A stretch of DNA of 64,000 nt, taken from the NCBI GenBank assembly GCA_029237695.1, contig JAQRGA010000042.1:1054001-1118000 (forward strand), written 5' to 3'. A model generated the notes under the pieces. That model ran no database searches. It saw only the letters and a list, made by a program, of their open reading frames with translations, and had not been told where the DNA came from. The position numbers and the translations under genes were made by a program. Numbering within the stretch: the stretch's first letter is position 1; every line of letters begins with the position of its first letter. Of the stretch, positions 9,337 to 18,458 are shown piece by piece. The stretch comes from Conchocele bisecta. Lineage: Eukaryota > Mollusca > Bivalvia > Lucinida > Thyasiridae.

Positions 9337-10152
9337 ATGACTATATATGAAAAAATTGTTGAACTTCAAAATTTAAACACTCCTTTTACATTAATCACAA
9401 TTATAAAAAAAGAAGGTCACAGTCCACAGATAGAGGGAGCTAAAATGATTGTCCTCGGTAGTGGTGAAACCTTTGGAACAATTGGTGGCGGAGCAATAGA
9501 ATATATAGGTACAAAGGTTGCAGTTGATATTATTAATTCATCGAAAAAATCCACTACTGCTGATTATATACTAGGTAAGGATAATGATATTCTTGATGCA
9601 GTTAATACTGGAATGATCTGCGGTGGAAATCTATCTCTGTTTTATGAATACTTCGCAAGTAAAGATACGGTTTATATTTTTGGAGCAGGGCATGTAGGCA
9701 AAGCCATTTCTAATCATATAAAGCATTTAGATTATAATTTAGTTCTTGTTGATTCAAGAAAAGAAATCGCTGACAATTATACTGATAATGAGAAAATAAT
9801 AATTGATGATAGTAAAAATATCTTTTATAAGAATATTATACCTAAAAATGCATATATAATAGTAGCAACGCACTCTCATGAAATTGATTATATTGTAATG
9901 AAAAATGTTTTTGAATCTAATGTAGAACCTAAATATGTAGGTGTAATTGCTTCTAAGAAAAAATCTGCCAAAATGATTGAACGTCTATGTGGAGATCTAA
10001 AAGAGAATAAGCCTGATCTGTCAAAACTCTATTCTCCGATTGGATTGAAAATTGGAGGTTCTTCACCAGATGAAATCGCTATATCAATTATTGCTGAACT
10101 TCAAACAATAAAATATTCGCTGGAAGGACATAGACACAGCTCCAGCCGATGA
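9337..10152 (+). CDS. xdhC: XdhC/CoxI family protein
   Basis: A 271-residue XdhC-like protein. The N-terminal domain has GHSPQIEGAKMIV, GTIGGGAIE and GMICGG, including the conserved Cys. From residue about 110 a Rossmann fold begins with VYIFGAGHVGKA, followed by ATHSHEID and the C-terminal GLKIGGSSPDEIAISI. XdhC proteins bind and sulfurate the molybdenum cofactor for molybdenum hydroxylases such as xanthine dehydrogenase. No such hydrolase or hydroxylase gene, nor any cofactor synthesis gene, is in this window, so its client lies elsewhere or is lost. Confidence 0.85.
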   Translation: MTIYEKIVELQNLNTPFTLITIIKKEGHSPQIEGAKMIVLGSGETFGTIGGGAIEYIGTKVAVDIINSSKKSTTADYILGKDNDILDAVNTGMICGGNLSLFYEYFASKDTVYIFGAGHVGKAISNHIKHLDYNLVLVDSRKEIADNYTDNEKIIIDDSKNIFYKNIIPKNAYIIVATHSHEIDYIVMKNVFESNVEPKYVGVIASKKKSAKMIERLCGDLKENKPDLSKLYSPIGLKIGGSSPDEIAISIIAELQTIKYSLEGHRHSSSR

Positions 10153-10212
10153 TAGTTTTATTTACTACTCTTAAAAATATTTAGATAAAATAAATCAAAA
10201 AAGGAAATAATT

Positions 10213-10527
10213 TTGAAACATCCATTAAGACAAGATTTTTTTAATTTTGATGAAATCAAAAATCAAAATGTAGAATATGAAGTTATTGATTTATTTGCAG
10301 GAGCTGGCGGGATTAGATTAGGATTTGAAAATGCTTTTAAATCAAATGCTAATTTTGTATTTTCATCAGAAATTGATAAATATGCCAAAATAACATATAA
10401 TGCAAATTTTGGAGAAACACCACATGGAGATATTACTAAAATAAGTCCTGATGAAATATCAGAATTTGATATTTTACTTGGTGGTTTTCCTTGTCAGCCT
10501 TTCTCAAATGCAGGATTAATACATTGA
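10213..10527 (+). pseudogene. truncated DNA (cytosine-5) methyltransferase of a restriction-modification locus
   Basis: 104 codons from a TTG start preceded by aaaaaaggaaa. Motif I is DLFAGAGGIRLGFE (26-39), and motif IV is LLGGFPCQPFSNAG with the catalytic Cys94. The frame stops three codons later. Full-length C5 methyltransferases run to 320-420 residues, so motif VI (ENV), VIII, the target-recognition domain and IX-X are all missing. The stop codon overlaps the TTG that begins the HNH gene, as if one clean deletion removed everything from just after PCQ to the neighbour's start. The protein cannot methylate as seen. Confidence 0.85.
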
Positions 10528-11285
10528 AAAAAAATTGGACAAGAAATGAATTAATTTTAGCATTTAATTTATACTGTAAATTACCATTTGGTAAATTGCA
10601 TAGATTAAATCCTGAAATTATTAATTTATCAAATTTAATAGGCAGAACTTCATCTGCATTAGCATTAAAACTTGTGAATTTTGCTAGTTTAGATCCAGAA
10701 CTAAAAAAAAGAGGTATTAAGGGAATGTCAAGTCATTCTAAACTAGATAAGCAAATTTTTGAAGAATTTAGTAGAGATTGGACAAATTTATTAGTTGAAA
10801 GTGAATTATTGCTTGAAAGCTATAATAAAGGAAAGTTTTTAAAAGATGATAAGTTAATAGCTAGTAAAACTCTAAAAGGAGTAGATAAAATAGTAAAAGT
10901 TAAGCAACGGGTTAATCAACATTTATTTAGAAAGATGGTGCTGTCAAATTACAATGAGACCTGTGCAATTTGTGATTTAAACCATCCTAAATTATTAGTG
11001 GCAAGTCATATTGTGCCTTGGTCTAAAAATGAAAAAGAAAGATTAAATCCTCATAACGCTTTATGCTTATGTTCTATTCATGATAAATCGTTTGATGTAG
11101 GATTGATAACTGTTAATGAAAATTTAAAATTACTAATTTCTTATGAATTAAAACAAATAAATAATAGTTCAATTAATAATTACTTTAGTATATATGAAGA
11201 TAAAGAGTTAAACATTCCCAAAAAATTTTATCCATCAATGGAATTTTTAAAATATCATAATGAACATATTTTTTTAGGAATATAA
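10524..11285 (+). CDS. HNH endonuclease (putative restriction-associated)
   Basis: I place the start at TTG 10524 (sequence KKNWTRNELILAFNLYCK), because the in-frame ATG at 10491 lies inside the methyltransferase frame and adds residues foreign to the family. This gives 253 residues. The N-terminal half is the conserved NWTRxELILAFNLYCK / NLIGRTSSALALKL region seen in HNH_2-type nucleases. The C-terminal nuclease core is CAICDLNHPKLLVASHIVPW and then LNPHNALCLCSIHDKSFD. It sits between the truncated methyltransferase and a second nuclease gene that starts immediately after its TAA. It could be the restriction enzyme or a modification-dependent nuclease. Confidence 0.75.
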   Translation: MKKNWTRNELILAFNLYCKLPFGKLHRLNPEIINLSNLIGRTSSALALKLVNFASLDPELKKRGIKGMSSHSKLDKQIFEEFSRDWTNLLVESELLLESYNKGKFLKDDKLIASKTLKGVDKIVKVKQRVNQHLFRKMVLSNYNETCAICDLNHPKLLVASHIVPWSKNEKERLNPHNALCLCSIHDKSFDVGLITVNENLKLLISYELKQINNSSINNYFSIYEDKELNIPKKFYPSMEFLKYHNEHIFLGI

Positions 11286-12278
11286 ATGAAAAATATAAAT
11301 GAAAAATTTCACTTTTTACTTAAATCAATATTGGAAATAAATTTCACTGATAGTCAAATTTATGCGATTTTAAATATATATGTTTTATGGGATAGAATTA
11401 ATTTCAAAACAACTATTGCAAAAATATTAAAATATATTGAAGAGAAAATTAAAAGAAATTCACTAAAACAAAAATTAATATTTGAAGTAATTGAGGAAAT
11501 TAAGTCAGATATTGATTTAAAATTGTTTATTTTTAGTTTAAAACTTTATATGATTAAAGATTTACTTTTACAAGAATCAAAATTAAAAGATCTATTAGAT
11601 ATCTCTAAATTAGAAAATTTAGACCCTTTATCTTTAGAGTATGATAAAATAACTATTTACAGCCCATATTCAACCAGAGTAAATGGAGCATTATTATCAT
11701 TAATTTTTTTTGATAAATTAGACAATAAAGAAACTAATTTTATTTCACAAGATGCAGATAATTTTATAAAAAATTTATCTACATTAGCAATTGAATTAAA
11801 AAATAATGGTATTGAGCCAAATCAAATATTTATGTTAATGTTTAGTGAAAGCATAAATCAATCAATTATCAGTGATAGTGGTTCAAATTACGAAGATAGA
11901 ATTTTATCAGTTTTAACATCAATAGGAATTGATGAAAACAGCATTGAAAAAACTCACGATAAAGATGATAGCTCAACAGAATTTGATTTTTTCTTTGAAT
12001 TACAAAATAAAACTTATGGTATTGGTGCAAAAAGAACTTTAAGAGAAAGATATAAACAATTTATTAAAACTGCTCAAATGAGTACAATTGATGTAATGAT
12101 AGAAATTACTTTAGGAATTGATTTAACAGAAGAAAAAGTTAAGGCTATTAGAAATCATGATGTATTTTTATTTATTGCAGATGAAGTATATAATTCATAT
12201 CAATATTTACAGGATATAGATGGAGTTTATCCATCAACAGAGTTAACAATTGAAGTGCTGGAACAATTAAATACCTAA
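11286..12278 (+). CDS. putative type II restriction endonuclease, PD-(D/E)XK-like
   Basis: A 330-residue soluble protein whose ATG abuts the TAA of the HNH gene. The likely active site is in the C-terminal half: E203 in SNYEDRIL, D234 in TEFDFFFEL, and K249 in GIGAKRTLRERYKQF. This GxAKRTLRERYKQ pattern is typical of type II restriction enzymes of the D-(X)n-(E/S/A)xK class. The N-terminal 200 residues are helical and not recognisable. The frame is intact, although the cognate methyltransferase upstream is truncated. The specificity cannot be predicted. Confidence 0.65.
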   Translation: MKNINEKFHFLLKSILEINFTDSQIYAILNIYVLWDRINFKTTIAKILKYIEEKIKRNSLKQKLIFEVIEEIKSDIDLKLFIFSLKLYMIKDLLLQESKLKDLLDISKLENLDPLSLEYDKITIYSPYSTRVNGALLSLIFFDKLDNKETNFISQDADNFIKNLSTLAIELKNNGIEPNQIFMLMFSESINQSIISDSGSNYEDRILSVLTSIGIDENSIEKTHDKDDSSTEFDFFFELQNKTYGIGAKRTLRERYKQFIKTAQMSTIDVMIEITLGIDLTEEKVKAIRNHDVFLFIADEVYNSYQYLQDIDGVYPSTELTIEVLEQLNT

Positions 12279-12681
12279 TAAATCCCTCGAAAAGAACAAG
12301 TGTACAATTAAGCATTAAGAACCTCTGCCAAAACCTTGGAAAGCAAGAAGTTGAAAATGCAGTTTTTCGAGCTTTTAAGTGTCGATTAAATAAAATATAA
12401 AGAGAAAAGTTTCAAATCATTAGAGCCACTTATCTCTTAAGTTCAACATTATGATTACAAAGCGATTGCAAAAGGTTTTAAAGAAAAAATTAGAATATTT
12501 TTTATTGATACATGAGGGACTATTAAACAAAAATCAAGAATAATAATTAATAATAATTTTTAAGAGTTAGTGTTTCTACTTTGACTTAAAATGACTGAGT
12601 TACACAGAGATTCTTCTTCTGTGAGTCTTGGTGAGCTCAGTGGTAAAAAATAAGATTAATAAAATAAGGGAATAGAGTAGA
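12279..12681. other. 403-base gap with broken coding-like stretches and a nested inverted repeat
   Basis: Between 12290 and 12500 there are short open pieces in different frames (for example ALRTSAKTLESKKLK) that suggest a decayed gene I cannot name. Just upstream of the TPR gene is a nested inverted repeat. The outer arms ACTGAG/CTCAGT are at 12594-12599 and 12636-12641. The inner arms CACAGA/TCTGTG are at 12603-12608 and 12618-12623. It could be a terminator relic or a regulatory hairpin in the TPR gene's leader. Confidence 0.4.
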
Positions 12682-13395
12682 ATGAAAAATTATATGTTTA
12701 GAACCACTTTTGTATTGGTTTTATTAACTGCATTTACATTAAACTATAGTATTTTTGCTAAAGAATATGGACATTATGATATAATAAAAATATTTAATCT
12801 AATTAAGACTCCTTCTGGAAAACAATTAAAATATCATTGTGAAATAGATAATAAATATTTGGATGAAGTAATAAAGGATTTATCTTCCCATGCAGGTATG
12901 TATCCAACTAAGTTTAAGAATACTTTTGGCAAAGAACGTGCTATTAAGGATGTAAAATATTTATCAGAAAATTTAGAAATATTGGTGGATATTCCTCATC
13001 CGAATACACAATTACTTTTAAAAAGTGCATATATAAATAGTATTGGATATAATCTTGATATTCTGGGATCAATGAAAAAGACAACTGATCAATTTAAAAA
13101 ATTATTGTCTATTTCTCCTGATAATGCTAAAGCTAATTATTTGTATGGAATTTTTCTAGCAGGTGCTTCAAAATCCAATAAGAGTATACCATTTCTTAAA
13201 AAAGCTCTCTCTTTAGGGATAGACAAGGCTTCATTTTATCTTGGAATAGTATATTTACAAATTGGTGATAAGAAGAAATCTTTCCATTATTTAAAGGATT
13301 ATAAAAAATTAAAACCTAACGATCCCGCTACTCAAAAAATAATTAGTGCTGTTGAAGATGGAAACTTCATACTTTGTAAAAGTATAAAAAAATAA
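12682..13395 (+). CDS. secreted TPR-repeat protein
   Basis: A 237-residue protein with a signal peptide (MKNYMFRTTFVLVLLTAFTL, cleavage probably after IFA near residue 26), so it is likely periplasmic. Residues 130-230 hold about three tetratricopeptide-like units: FKKLLSISPDNAKANYLYG, then SIPFLKKALSLGIDKASFYLG, then SFHYLKDYKKLKPNDPATQ. Residues 30-120 are not recognisable. The function is presumably protein-protein interaction. The gene is flanked by decayed DNA and an IS630 remnant starts right after its stop. Confidence 0.7.
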   Translation: MKNYMFRTTFVLVLLTAFTLNYSIFAKEYGHYDIIKIFNLIKTPSGKQLKYHCEIDNKYLDEVIKDLSSHAGMYPTKFKNTFGKERAIKDVKYLSENLEILVDIPHPNTQLLLKSAYINSIGYNLDILGSMKKTTDQFKKLLSISPDNAKANYLYGIFLAGASKSNKSIPFLKKALSLGIDKASFYLGIVYLQIGDKKKSFHYLKDYKKLKPNDPATQKIISAVEDGNFILCKSIKK

Positions 13396-13399
13396 CAAT

Positions 13400-14150
13400 T
13401 TGTTCGTCTATTGTGATAGTAAAAGTAATTTTTTTATATGCTTAAGGCAGATAATTAATAATTACATAAGTAGGTATCAATCAAATGGAATCGCTGTGCC
13501 TTTGTCTGGTATTTATAATAGTTATGCAGGTAAATTAATAATAAAGCAGAAATTTGAACTTGTCCAATATTTACGAACTGTAATATATTTTGATCTAAAT
13601 TTTATAATTCAACATGTTAAAATAAGTTATGGTATTAAATATTCTTCAAACGGCATCTGTACTCTTCTGCATACTTTAGGTTTCGTACATAAAAAAAATA
13701 TCACATATATTAGGTAAAAAAACAGACTAAATTTATTAATGCTTTTAATATATTTATGTATACATCACGTCCTTAATATAATTTAATATCTTATTATGAT
13801 TAAATTTACAGAGATAAGGAGTGGAGATTCTATCACAAAATACAGGTAGAGAGCGTTTAAATCTTAACCGGTGTAGGGAATAACCTAGAATGTAATTCTA
13901 ATAGGCTACCATGAAATTGATGCGGGTACGGCAATAAGTAGATTTAGAGGATAGAAACTTATTACCCTAAAGCACCATTTATTTATGTTTTTGCTGATAA
14001 TGCTAAATATTACCATTTTAAAAGAATAAAGAAATTTTTAAAAACATTCTAAGATAAGATGATTAGAGCATTAGCGTTATAGTTAATTTTCTAAAACAAA
14101 TTTATCGAGGGTATATATACTTATATGGTATTAAAAATAAAATTATTGTA
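13400..14150 (+). mobile_element. IS630-family transposase remnant (copy A)
   Basis: The 13400-13717 frame contains YGIKYSSNGICTLLHTLGF, the second helix-turn-helix block of IS630 transposases (YGIxYSxSGMxxLLHRLGF). After stops and shifts, related pieces follow. GRERLNLN occurs near 13852. Then comes a stretch matching the spacer before the DDE core. YPKAPFIYVFADNAKYYHF follows at 13967-14030, carrying the DNAxYH motif of the second catalytic Asp. The piece near 14080-14130 could be the degraded LNLIERLW end. The element lacks the N-terminal third present in copy B, has several stops and no clear terminal repeats. It is inactive. Confidence 0.75.
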
Positions 14151-14225
14151 TGAATAAAGAATGACGTAGAAATTAGTACTCATAATATATAAACTCAAAT
14201 ATGTTGATATTTTTTTGTTTGAGTA

Positions 14226-14387
14226 ATGTTTTGGCTTCAATTTATGATTATAGGTGTATTAGCACTCGCCCTTTTGATTGTGGGAATAGTTGCAGATTTC
14301 TTCATCGTTACGTTTATAGGAGGAGCTTCTCTTGTTTTAACTGGTTTTCTTTTTTTACTGCTACTTATTGTTGATGGTTTTAATTAA
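14226..14387 (+). CDS. possible small membrane protein (53 aa)
   Basis: ATG at 14226 and TAA at 14385-14387. The product is almost entirely hydrophobic with two predicted TM segments (about residues 6-26 and 30-49), ending IVDGFN. No good ribosome binding site precedes it and no family is recognised. The composition is loosely like the start of NfeD-type membrane proteins, so it may be a fragment. It sits in a 700-base stretch (14150-14869) otherwise without genes. Confidence 0.3.
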   Translation: MFWLQFMIIGVLALALLIVGIVADFFIVTFIGGASLVLTGFLFLLLLIVDGFN

Positions 14388-14869
14388 AAACACAATCACT
14401 TAAAATACTTACTTTATATAATATTATTAACTGTATCTGAAGAAGGTAGGTTTAAAACTAAAGCTCTGCCACAGCAAAATAGATCTATAATACGCAGTGC
14501 TCTATTCCTAGTTAACTTTATGAAAGATAGATTGGCTTTTAACGTATTTCAGACTACTTTGGCTGTTTTTCTAGGAACATCTGATTTATACTAATCAAAT
14601 ATCAGTTTGACTAGGTTGAATTGTATTATATTACTAATATATTATTAATTCAATTTTTATATTAGTTTTTTTGAGCTAACGTACTCAAAAATAGTTTTTC
14701 ATTATAATTCAGCTATAAACTCTTCTTGCATAATAGGCATATTTAATGATCGTTTTAGGTTTAATTATTTATTTTTAATATGAGAATTTACTTTACAGTA
14801 AGTATAAATAAATACTTAAGTTGCTCTGTCGCATTTTATTAAAAAGAGGAAAAATCAGGAGATTCCAAA

Positions 14870-16618
14870 ATGACGAAAAAATCTTTTAAAATTCTAGAAA
14901 AGAAAATATTAATGAATGTTGACAGTAACATTAGTTATACTTCTGAAGAATTATTAAAACATAAATTTTTTAAACTTTTTCTTACTAAGACAATTGACGA
15001 ATTAAATAATAAGTTTTCTCCTCTTTTAAATATATTTGGAAAAACTGAGATTAATGAAAAGGATATTGATTTATTCATTAATACTCTAGTTTATTTGACA
15101 AAACTTGAAGGTGAATTTATTCCTAAAGTTGTTAATGGATCAGAAATCTTTTTTCAGAATAAAGAGAATTTAAATGATTTTGTCGAGTACCTTTATAATT
15201 ATTGGAGAGAATTTGATAGATTTATAATATGTTCTTCTAAGACTACAGATTTTGATAAAAAACCATATAGAGTTTTTAATGAAACAATTGAAAACCTTAT
15301 GCATATTGTAAGAAAAGTATATAGAGATATACAGGAAAATATAACAGGTGAACATCCATCTATATATAGACAGGTGAGGGCAGGTGCTGAGATCGCAGCT
15401 ATTACATCTCAAAAATATGAAATTGCTCTCAATGGCATATATAGTAAAATTAAAGAGATACCTATGACTAGGCAAATTCTTTTGTATCCTCCTTTAATTT
15501 TAAATCCTCCAATGAATAAAAGAAAAGGAAAGTTCCTGAGAGTTTATAGTAATCCTCTAGATAAAATAGATATAAGTAGTGATGAGTGGTTATGTTATCC
15601 TGCTAAAGTAGGAGAATTATTAATTTATGTTTATATACACGAAAAATTTCTTGAGCTTGGACTATCAATGTGTAACCTTTTTGAGTTGGCAAATGACGAA
15701 GAGTTAACTGGTAAGCCAGATGGTGTGTATATATTTGGGGTGCCGGATGATTCCATTGATAATATGGCTGAAGATCCAACAATTTTTTATGAAGATCACG
15801 AAAATAAAGTGATTGTTGCAGCAGTACCAAATAGAGATGAATTCGGATATTTTGGTTATCTGAAAAAAATGATTCTTACTATTCATAATATTAATATAAT
15901 GAGACAGGAAAATTTACCATTTCATGGCGCTTTAGTTAAGATTTCTATGAATAATGGCAGAGAGGCTACAGTATTGCTGATTGGAGATTCAGGTGCTGGT
16001 AAATCTGAAACTCTTGAAGCTCTTAGAATTCTTGGTGATAAGCATATCAGAGAAATGAAAATTATTGCTGATGATATGGGATCTATCAAAATTGATAACG
16101 ATGGTACAGTTAAAGGATATGGCACTGAAATTGGTGCATATGTTAGACTCGATGATTTACAGCCTGGTTATGCATTTGGTCAACTGGATAGGACTATAAT
16201 TATGAACCCAAGCCAAGTTAATGCAAGGGCTATTATTCCTGTAACGACTTACGCCAATATTGTTAGAGGATATAAAATTGATTTTATTCTTTATGCTAAT
16301 AATTATGACCCAGTTGATAAAAACCATTTATTAATTGAAAAATTTGATACATCGTCTGATGCATTAAAAGTTTTTAGAGAAGGTGTTGTTATGAGTAAAG
16401 GGACAACAGCAACAACAGGTTTGACTAATTCTTATTTTGCAAATATATTCGGTCCTCCTGAGTACAAAGAACTTCACGATAAAATTGCGGATAAATATTT
16501 CAAAATATTCTTTGATAATGGGATTTTTGTTGGACAAATAAGGACTAAACTCGGTATCCCAGGTAGTGAGGCAACAGGACCAAAAGAAGCAGCTGAAGAA
16601 TTATTGAGTATGATATAA
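14870..16618 (+). CDS. HPr-kinase/PEP-carboxykinase-like P-loop protein
   Basis: A 582-residue soluble protein. A Walker A motif GDSGAGKSE is at residues 372-380, followed by LEALRIL and IIADD (398-402). The same arrangement (GxSGxGKSE ... ADD) is found in the HPr kinase/phosphorylase and PEP carboxykinase superfamily. Residues 1-340 form a long N-terminal region with no motif I recognise, and the last 180 residues are conserved-looking (TTATTGLTNSYFANIFG, PGSEATGPKEAAEEL). It is too long and too divergent at the N-terminus for classical HPr kinase, and the typical PEPCK substrate-site motifs are not obvious. Kinase or carboxykinase activity is therefore inferred from fold only. It is monocistronic. 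Confidence 0.7.
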   Translation: MTKKSFKILEKKILMNVDSNISYTSEELLKHKFFKLFLTKTIDELNNKFSPLLNIFGKTEINEKDIDLFINTLVYLTKLEGEFIPKVVNGSEIFFQNKENLNDFVEYLYNYWREFDRFIICSSKTTDFDKKPYRVFNETIENLMHIVRKVYRDIQENITGEHPSIYRQVRAGAEIAAITSQKYEIALNGIYSKIKEIPMTRQILLYPPLILNPPMNKRKGKFLRVYSNPLDKIDISSDEWLCYPAKVGELLIYVYIHEKFLELGLSMCNLFELANDEELTGKPDGVYIFGVPDDSIDNMAEDPTIFYEDHENKVIVAAVPNRDEFGYFGYLKKMILTIHNINIMRQENLPFHGALVKISMNNGREATVLLIGDSGAGKSETLEALRILGDKHIREMKIIADDMGSIKIDNDGTVKGYGTEIGAYVRLDDLQPGYAFGQLDRTIIMNPSQVNARAIIPVTTYANIVRGYKIDFILYANNYDPVDKNHLLIEKFDTSSDALKVFREGVVMSKGTTATTGLTNSYFANIFGPPEYKELHDKIADKYFKIFFDNGIFVGQIRTKLGIPGSEATGPKEAAEELLSMI

Positions 16619-16959
16619 TATTTTTTCTATCTAAAAAATTCTCGTTTTTTAGTTTATTTTTTCTTTCTTTATATTATACACCTATAATTGAGAAATATAA
16701 TAATTTGAAAAAATATATAAATAAAAACCAAACAAGAAACTATAATAGCTTCGAAGTCTGCTATATAGATATGAAAGCCTATATTTTCTATATAAAGAGC
16801 TATATATATTATAAGCATACAATTATTTTTAGAAAAAAAGAAGATAAATAGTTTTTTAAATCCTCTAGGAACTACTCCAATTTGATTTAGTGATCGAGTA
16901 AATAATGTGGATTATGATTAAATCTTCTCATTTGAAGAGAATGGATATGTATTTGAAAT

Positions 16960-17350
16960 AGGAAAGTGTATAGATTGTAGGAGTGATAATATTCATATAT
17001 TGACAATGTATAAGACTAAAAATAATGCTGTGAGAAAACTTTATGCCTACAGTGATTGCAAAAAGGTTTACAACGATGGTAAGCGTGGAAGCACAAAATC
17101 AGTTTTTCCTAAAGACGTAAAAATTAAGCTCAAAACTAGAGGCACTCAGAGTTATACAAAAAAACTAAAAACTCAAAAATATCAAACTCTTGTATTGAAA
17201 TATTCTAAAACTAAGTAAAATATAAGAAACCGTGATATTCATGCTAATCTCTATGAAGAACAAATACTTATACTAAAAAAAGATAGGTTGCAGGTAACAT
17301 TAAATCAATATTGTACAGTCCATAATTCTATTAGAATCCGCTATCCTCTT
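16960..17350 (+). mobile_element. IS1-like transposase remnant (near full span, decayed)
   Basis: The frame at about 16970-17218 begins CIDCRSDNIHILTMYKTKNN and continues YSDCKKVYNDGKRG. This is the zinc-finger-like N-terminus of IS1-type transposases (C..CgS..i.k.Gk.....yrC..C...f). After TAA at 17216-17218, the same frame resumes with RNRDIHANLYEEQ and later LNQYCTVHNSIRIRYPL, matching the IS1 C-terminal HANHxEAFN and YWxVHNFIR blocks. The middle is deleted or shifted. It pairs with the shorter copy at about 8985-9160. Confidence 0.6.
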
Positions 17351-17404
17351 ATAAATTAAAATATTATCATTAGTAGAGACAGGTTTTCTTCCTTTTAGAA
17401 CTGT

Positions 17405-17516
17405 CATTTTTAAGTTTTAGTGTATTTTTATTTATGGTTAGTGCAGGTATAGCTATTATTGAACTAGTTATAAATCCTGTATGTAGTCATATTTATGATT
17501 TTAATAAAATTTTCTA
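17405..17516 (+). pseudogene. FucP-like MFS transporter fragment (one TM block)
   Basis: A 36-codon open stretch without a start of its own reads MVSAGIAIIELVINP inside a hydrophobic segment. This matches the TM4 signature of FucP-type MFS sugar transporters (..G.GiaiLE.aaNPy). Stops close it at both ends. It could be part of the same kind of gene as the 2030-2356 remnant. The next 120 bases up to 17655 are open in another frame (ending AIVKHETIFI) but not recognisable. The remaining part of the 16619-17686 gap is filled by the IS1-like remnant. Confidence 0.4.
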
Positions 17517-17686
17517 AAGTTGAACTTATTGATATTCAAATAGTATTGGGCATTTTTCTAAATGGCATAATGCTCAATTTTGTAACTTTGTTTTATATGC
17601 CATACAAAACATACAGAGCAAAAGCAATTGTCAAGCATGAAACTATATTTATTTAAAAAACTTTATCTGAGTAGGATTATCATTTT

Positions 17687-18247
17687 ATGTATAAAAAAAA
17701 CTTAAGAAAAAAAATTCTAATTGATCGTAAAAAACTATCTTCTGAATGTTTACTCGAAAAGAGTGATAAAATTATAAATTGTATATCTGACAGTGAAAAT
17801 TTTAAAAATGCTGTTAATATTTCTTGCTATTATCCATACAAAAATGAAGTTAATCTTCTTTCATTAATGAAATTTAGTAATAAAAAAATATTATTTCCAA
17901 AAGTTGTTGATGGAACTAGAAAACTTGATTTTTATGTAGCTCGTTCTAGTGATGATTTTGAAAAAGGTGCATATGGTATTATGGAGCCTAAAAAAAATCT
18001 TCCGCTTATAAGTATAGACAAAATAGATCTTTTTTTAACTCCTGGTACTGCATTTTCAATGGAAGGTGAACGCATTGGATATGGTGGAGGTTATTATGAT
18101 ACTACCCTCCAGTATAGAAATATAAATGCAAAAATAATAGGTATATGTTTTGATTTACAGATTATAGATTCAGGTTTTGCAGATGAATGGGATTGTAAAA
18201 TGAATGGATTGATTACTGAATCTGGTATGACAGATTTGGATTGTTAA
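17687..18247 (+). CDS. 5-formyltetrahydrofolate cyclo-ligase
   Basis: A 186-residue protein of the MTHFS/YgfA family, which converts 5-formyl-THF to 5,10-methenyl-THF using ATP in the cytoplasm. The diagnostic C-terminal part is DLFLTPGTAFSMEGERIGYGGGYYD (given here as DLFLTPGTAF and RIGYGGGYYD), with ISCYYPYKNEVN in the N-terminal half and the basic RKKILIDRKKLS near residue 10. Length is normal. No operon partner is apparent, since the next downstream sequences are pseudogenes. Confidence 0.9.
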   Translation: MYKKNLRKKILIDRKKLSSECLLEKSDKIINCISDSENFKNAVNISCYYPYKNEVNLLSLMKFSNKKILFPKVVDGTRKLDFYVARSSDDFEKGAYGIMEPKKNLPLISIDKIDLFLTPGTAFSMEGERIGYGGGYYDTTLQYRNINAKIIGICFDLQIIDSGFADEWDCKMNGLITESGMTDLDC

Positions 18248-18272
18248 TATATTAAGTTTAACGGATGTTATA

Positions 18273-18458
18273 ATGAATTGTAGAGAAAGATTATTAGTAA
18301 AATTAGAGCATAGATTTTTCTAAGGGTGCAGGTATAAATACTCAAAAAACTTTAGCATTTGAGTCAGCAGGCAGGCAAAAACTCAAGTATTGGAAAGATG
18401 TGAAATCTTTTCAAAAAATGGCACTCTTGTATTTAATACTATTTGTAGAGGAGCAACA
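18273..18458 (+). pseudogene. uroporphyrinogen decarboxylase-family gene remnant
   Basis: The stretch starts ATG AAT TGT with the product MNCRERLLVKLEHR, the standard opening of UroD/corrinoid methyltransferase-like proteins (M.sRERvl..l.h). It then stops. A second frame carries AGINTQKTLAFESA, and a third carries ERCEIFSKNGTLVFNTI. These are the two C-terminal blocks (G.G.dTQ..LPfGtpeE and V..rceif.kgGG.vFnt.HNiq). About 250 residues between the opening and these blocks are gone. The three pieces in order on one strand within 190 bases make a decayed gene with a large internal deletion the simplest reading. Confidence 0.65.
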
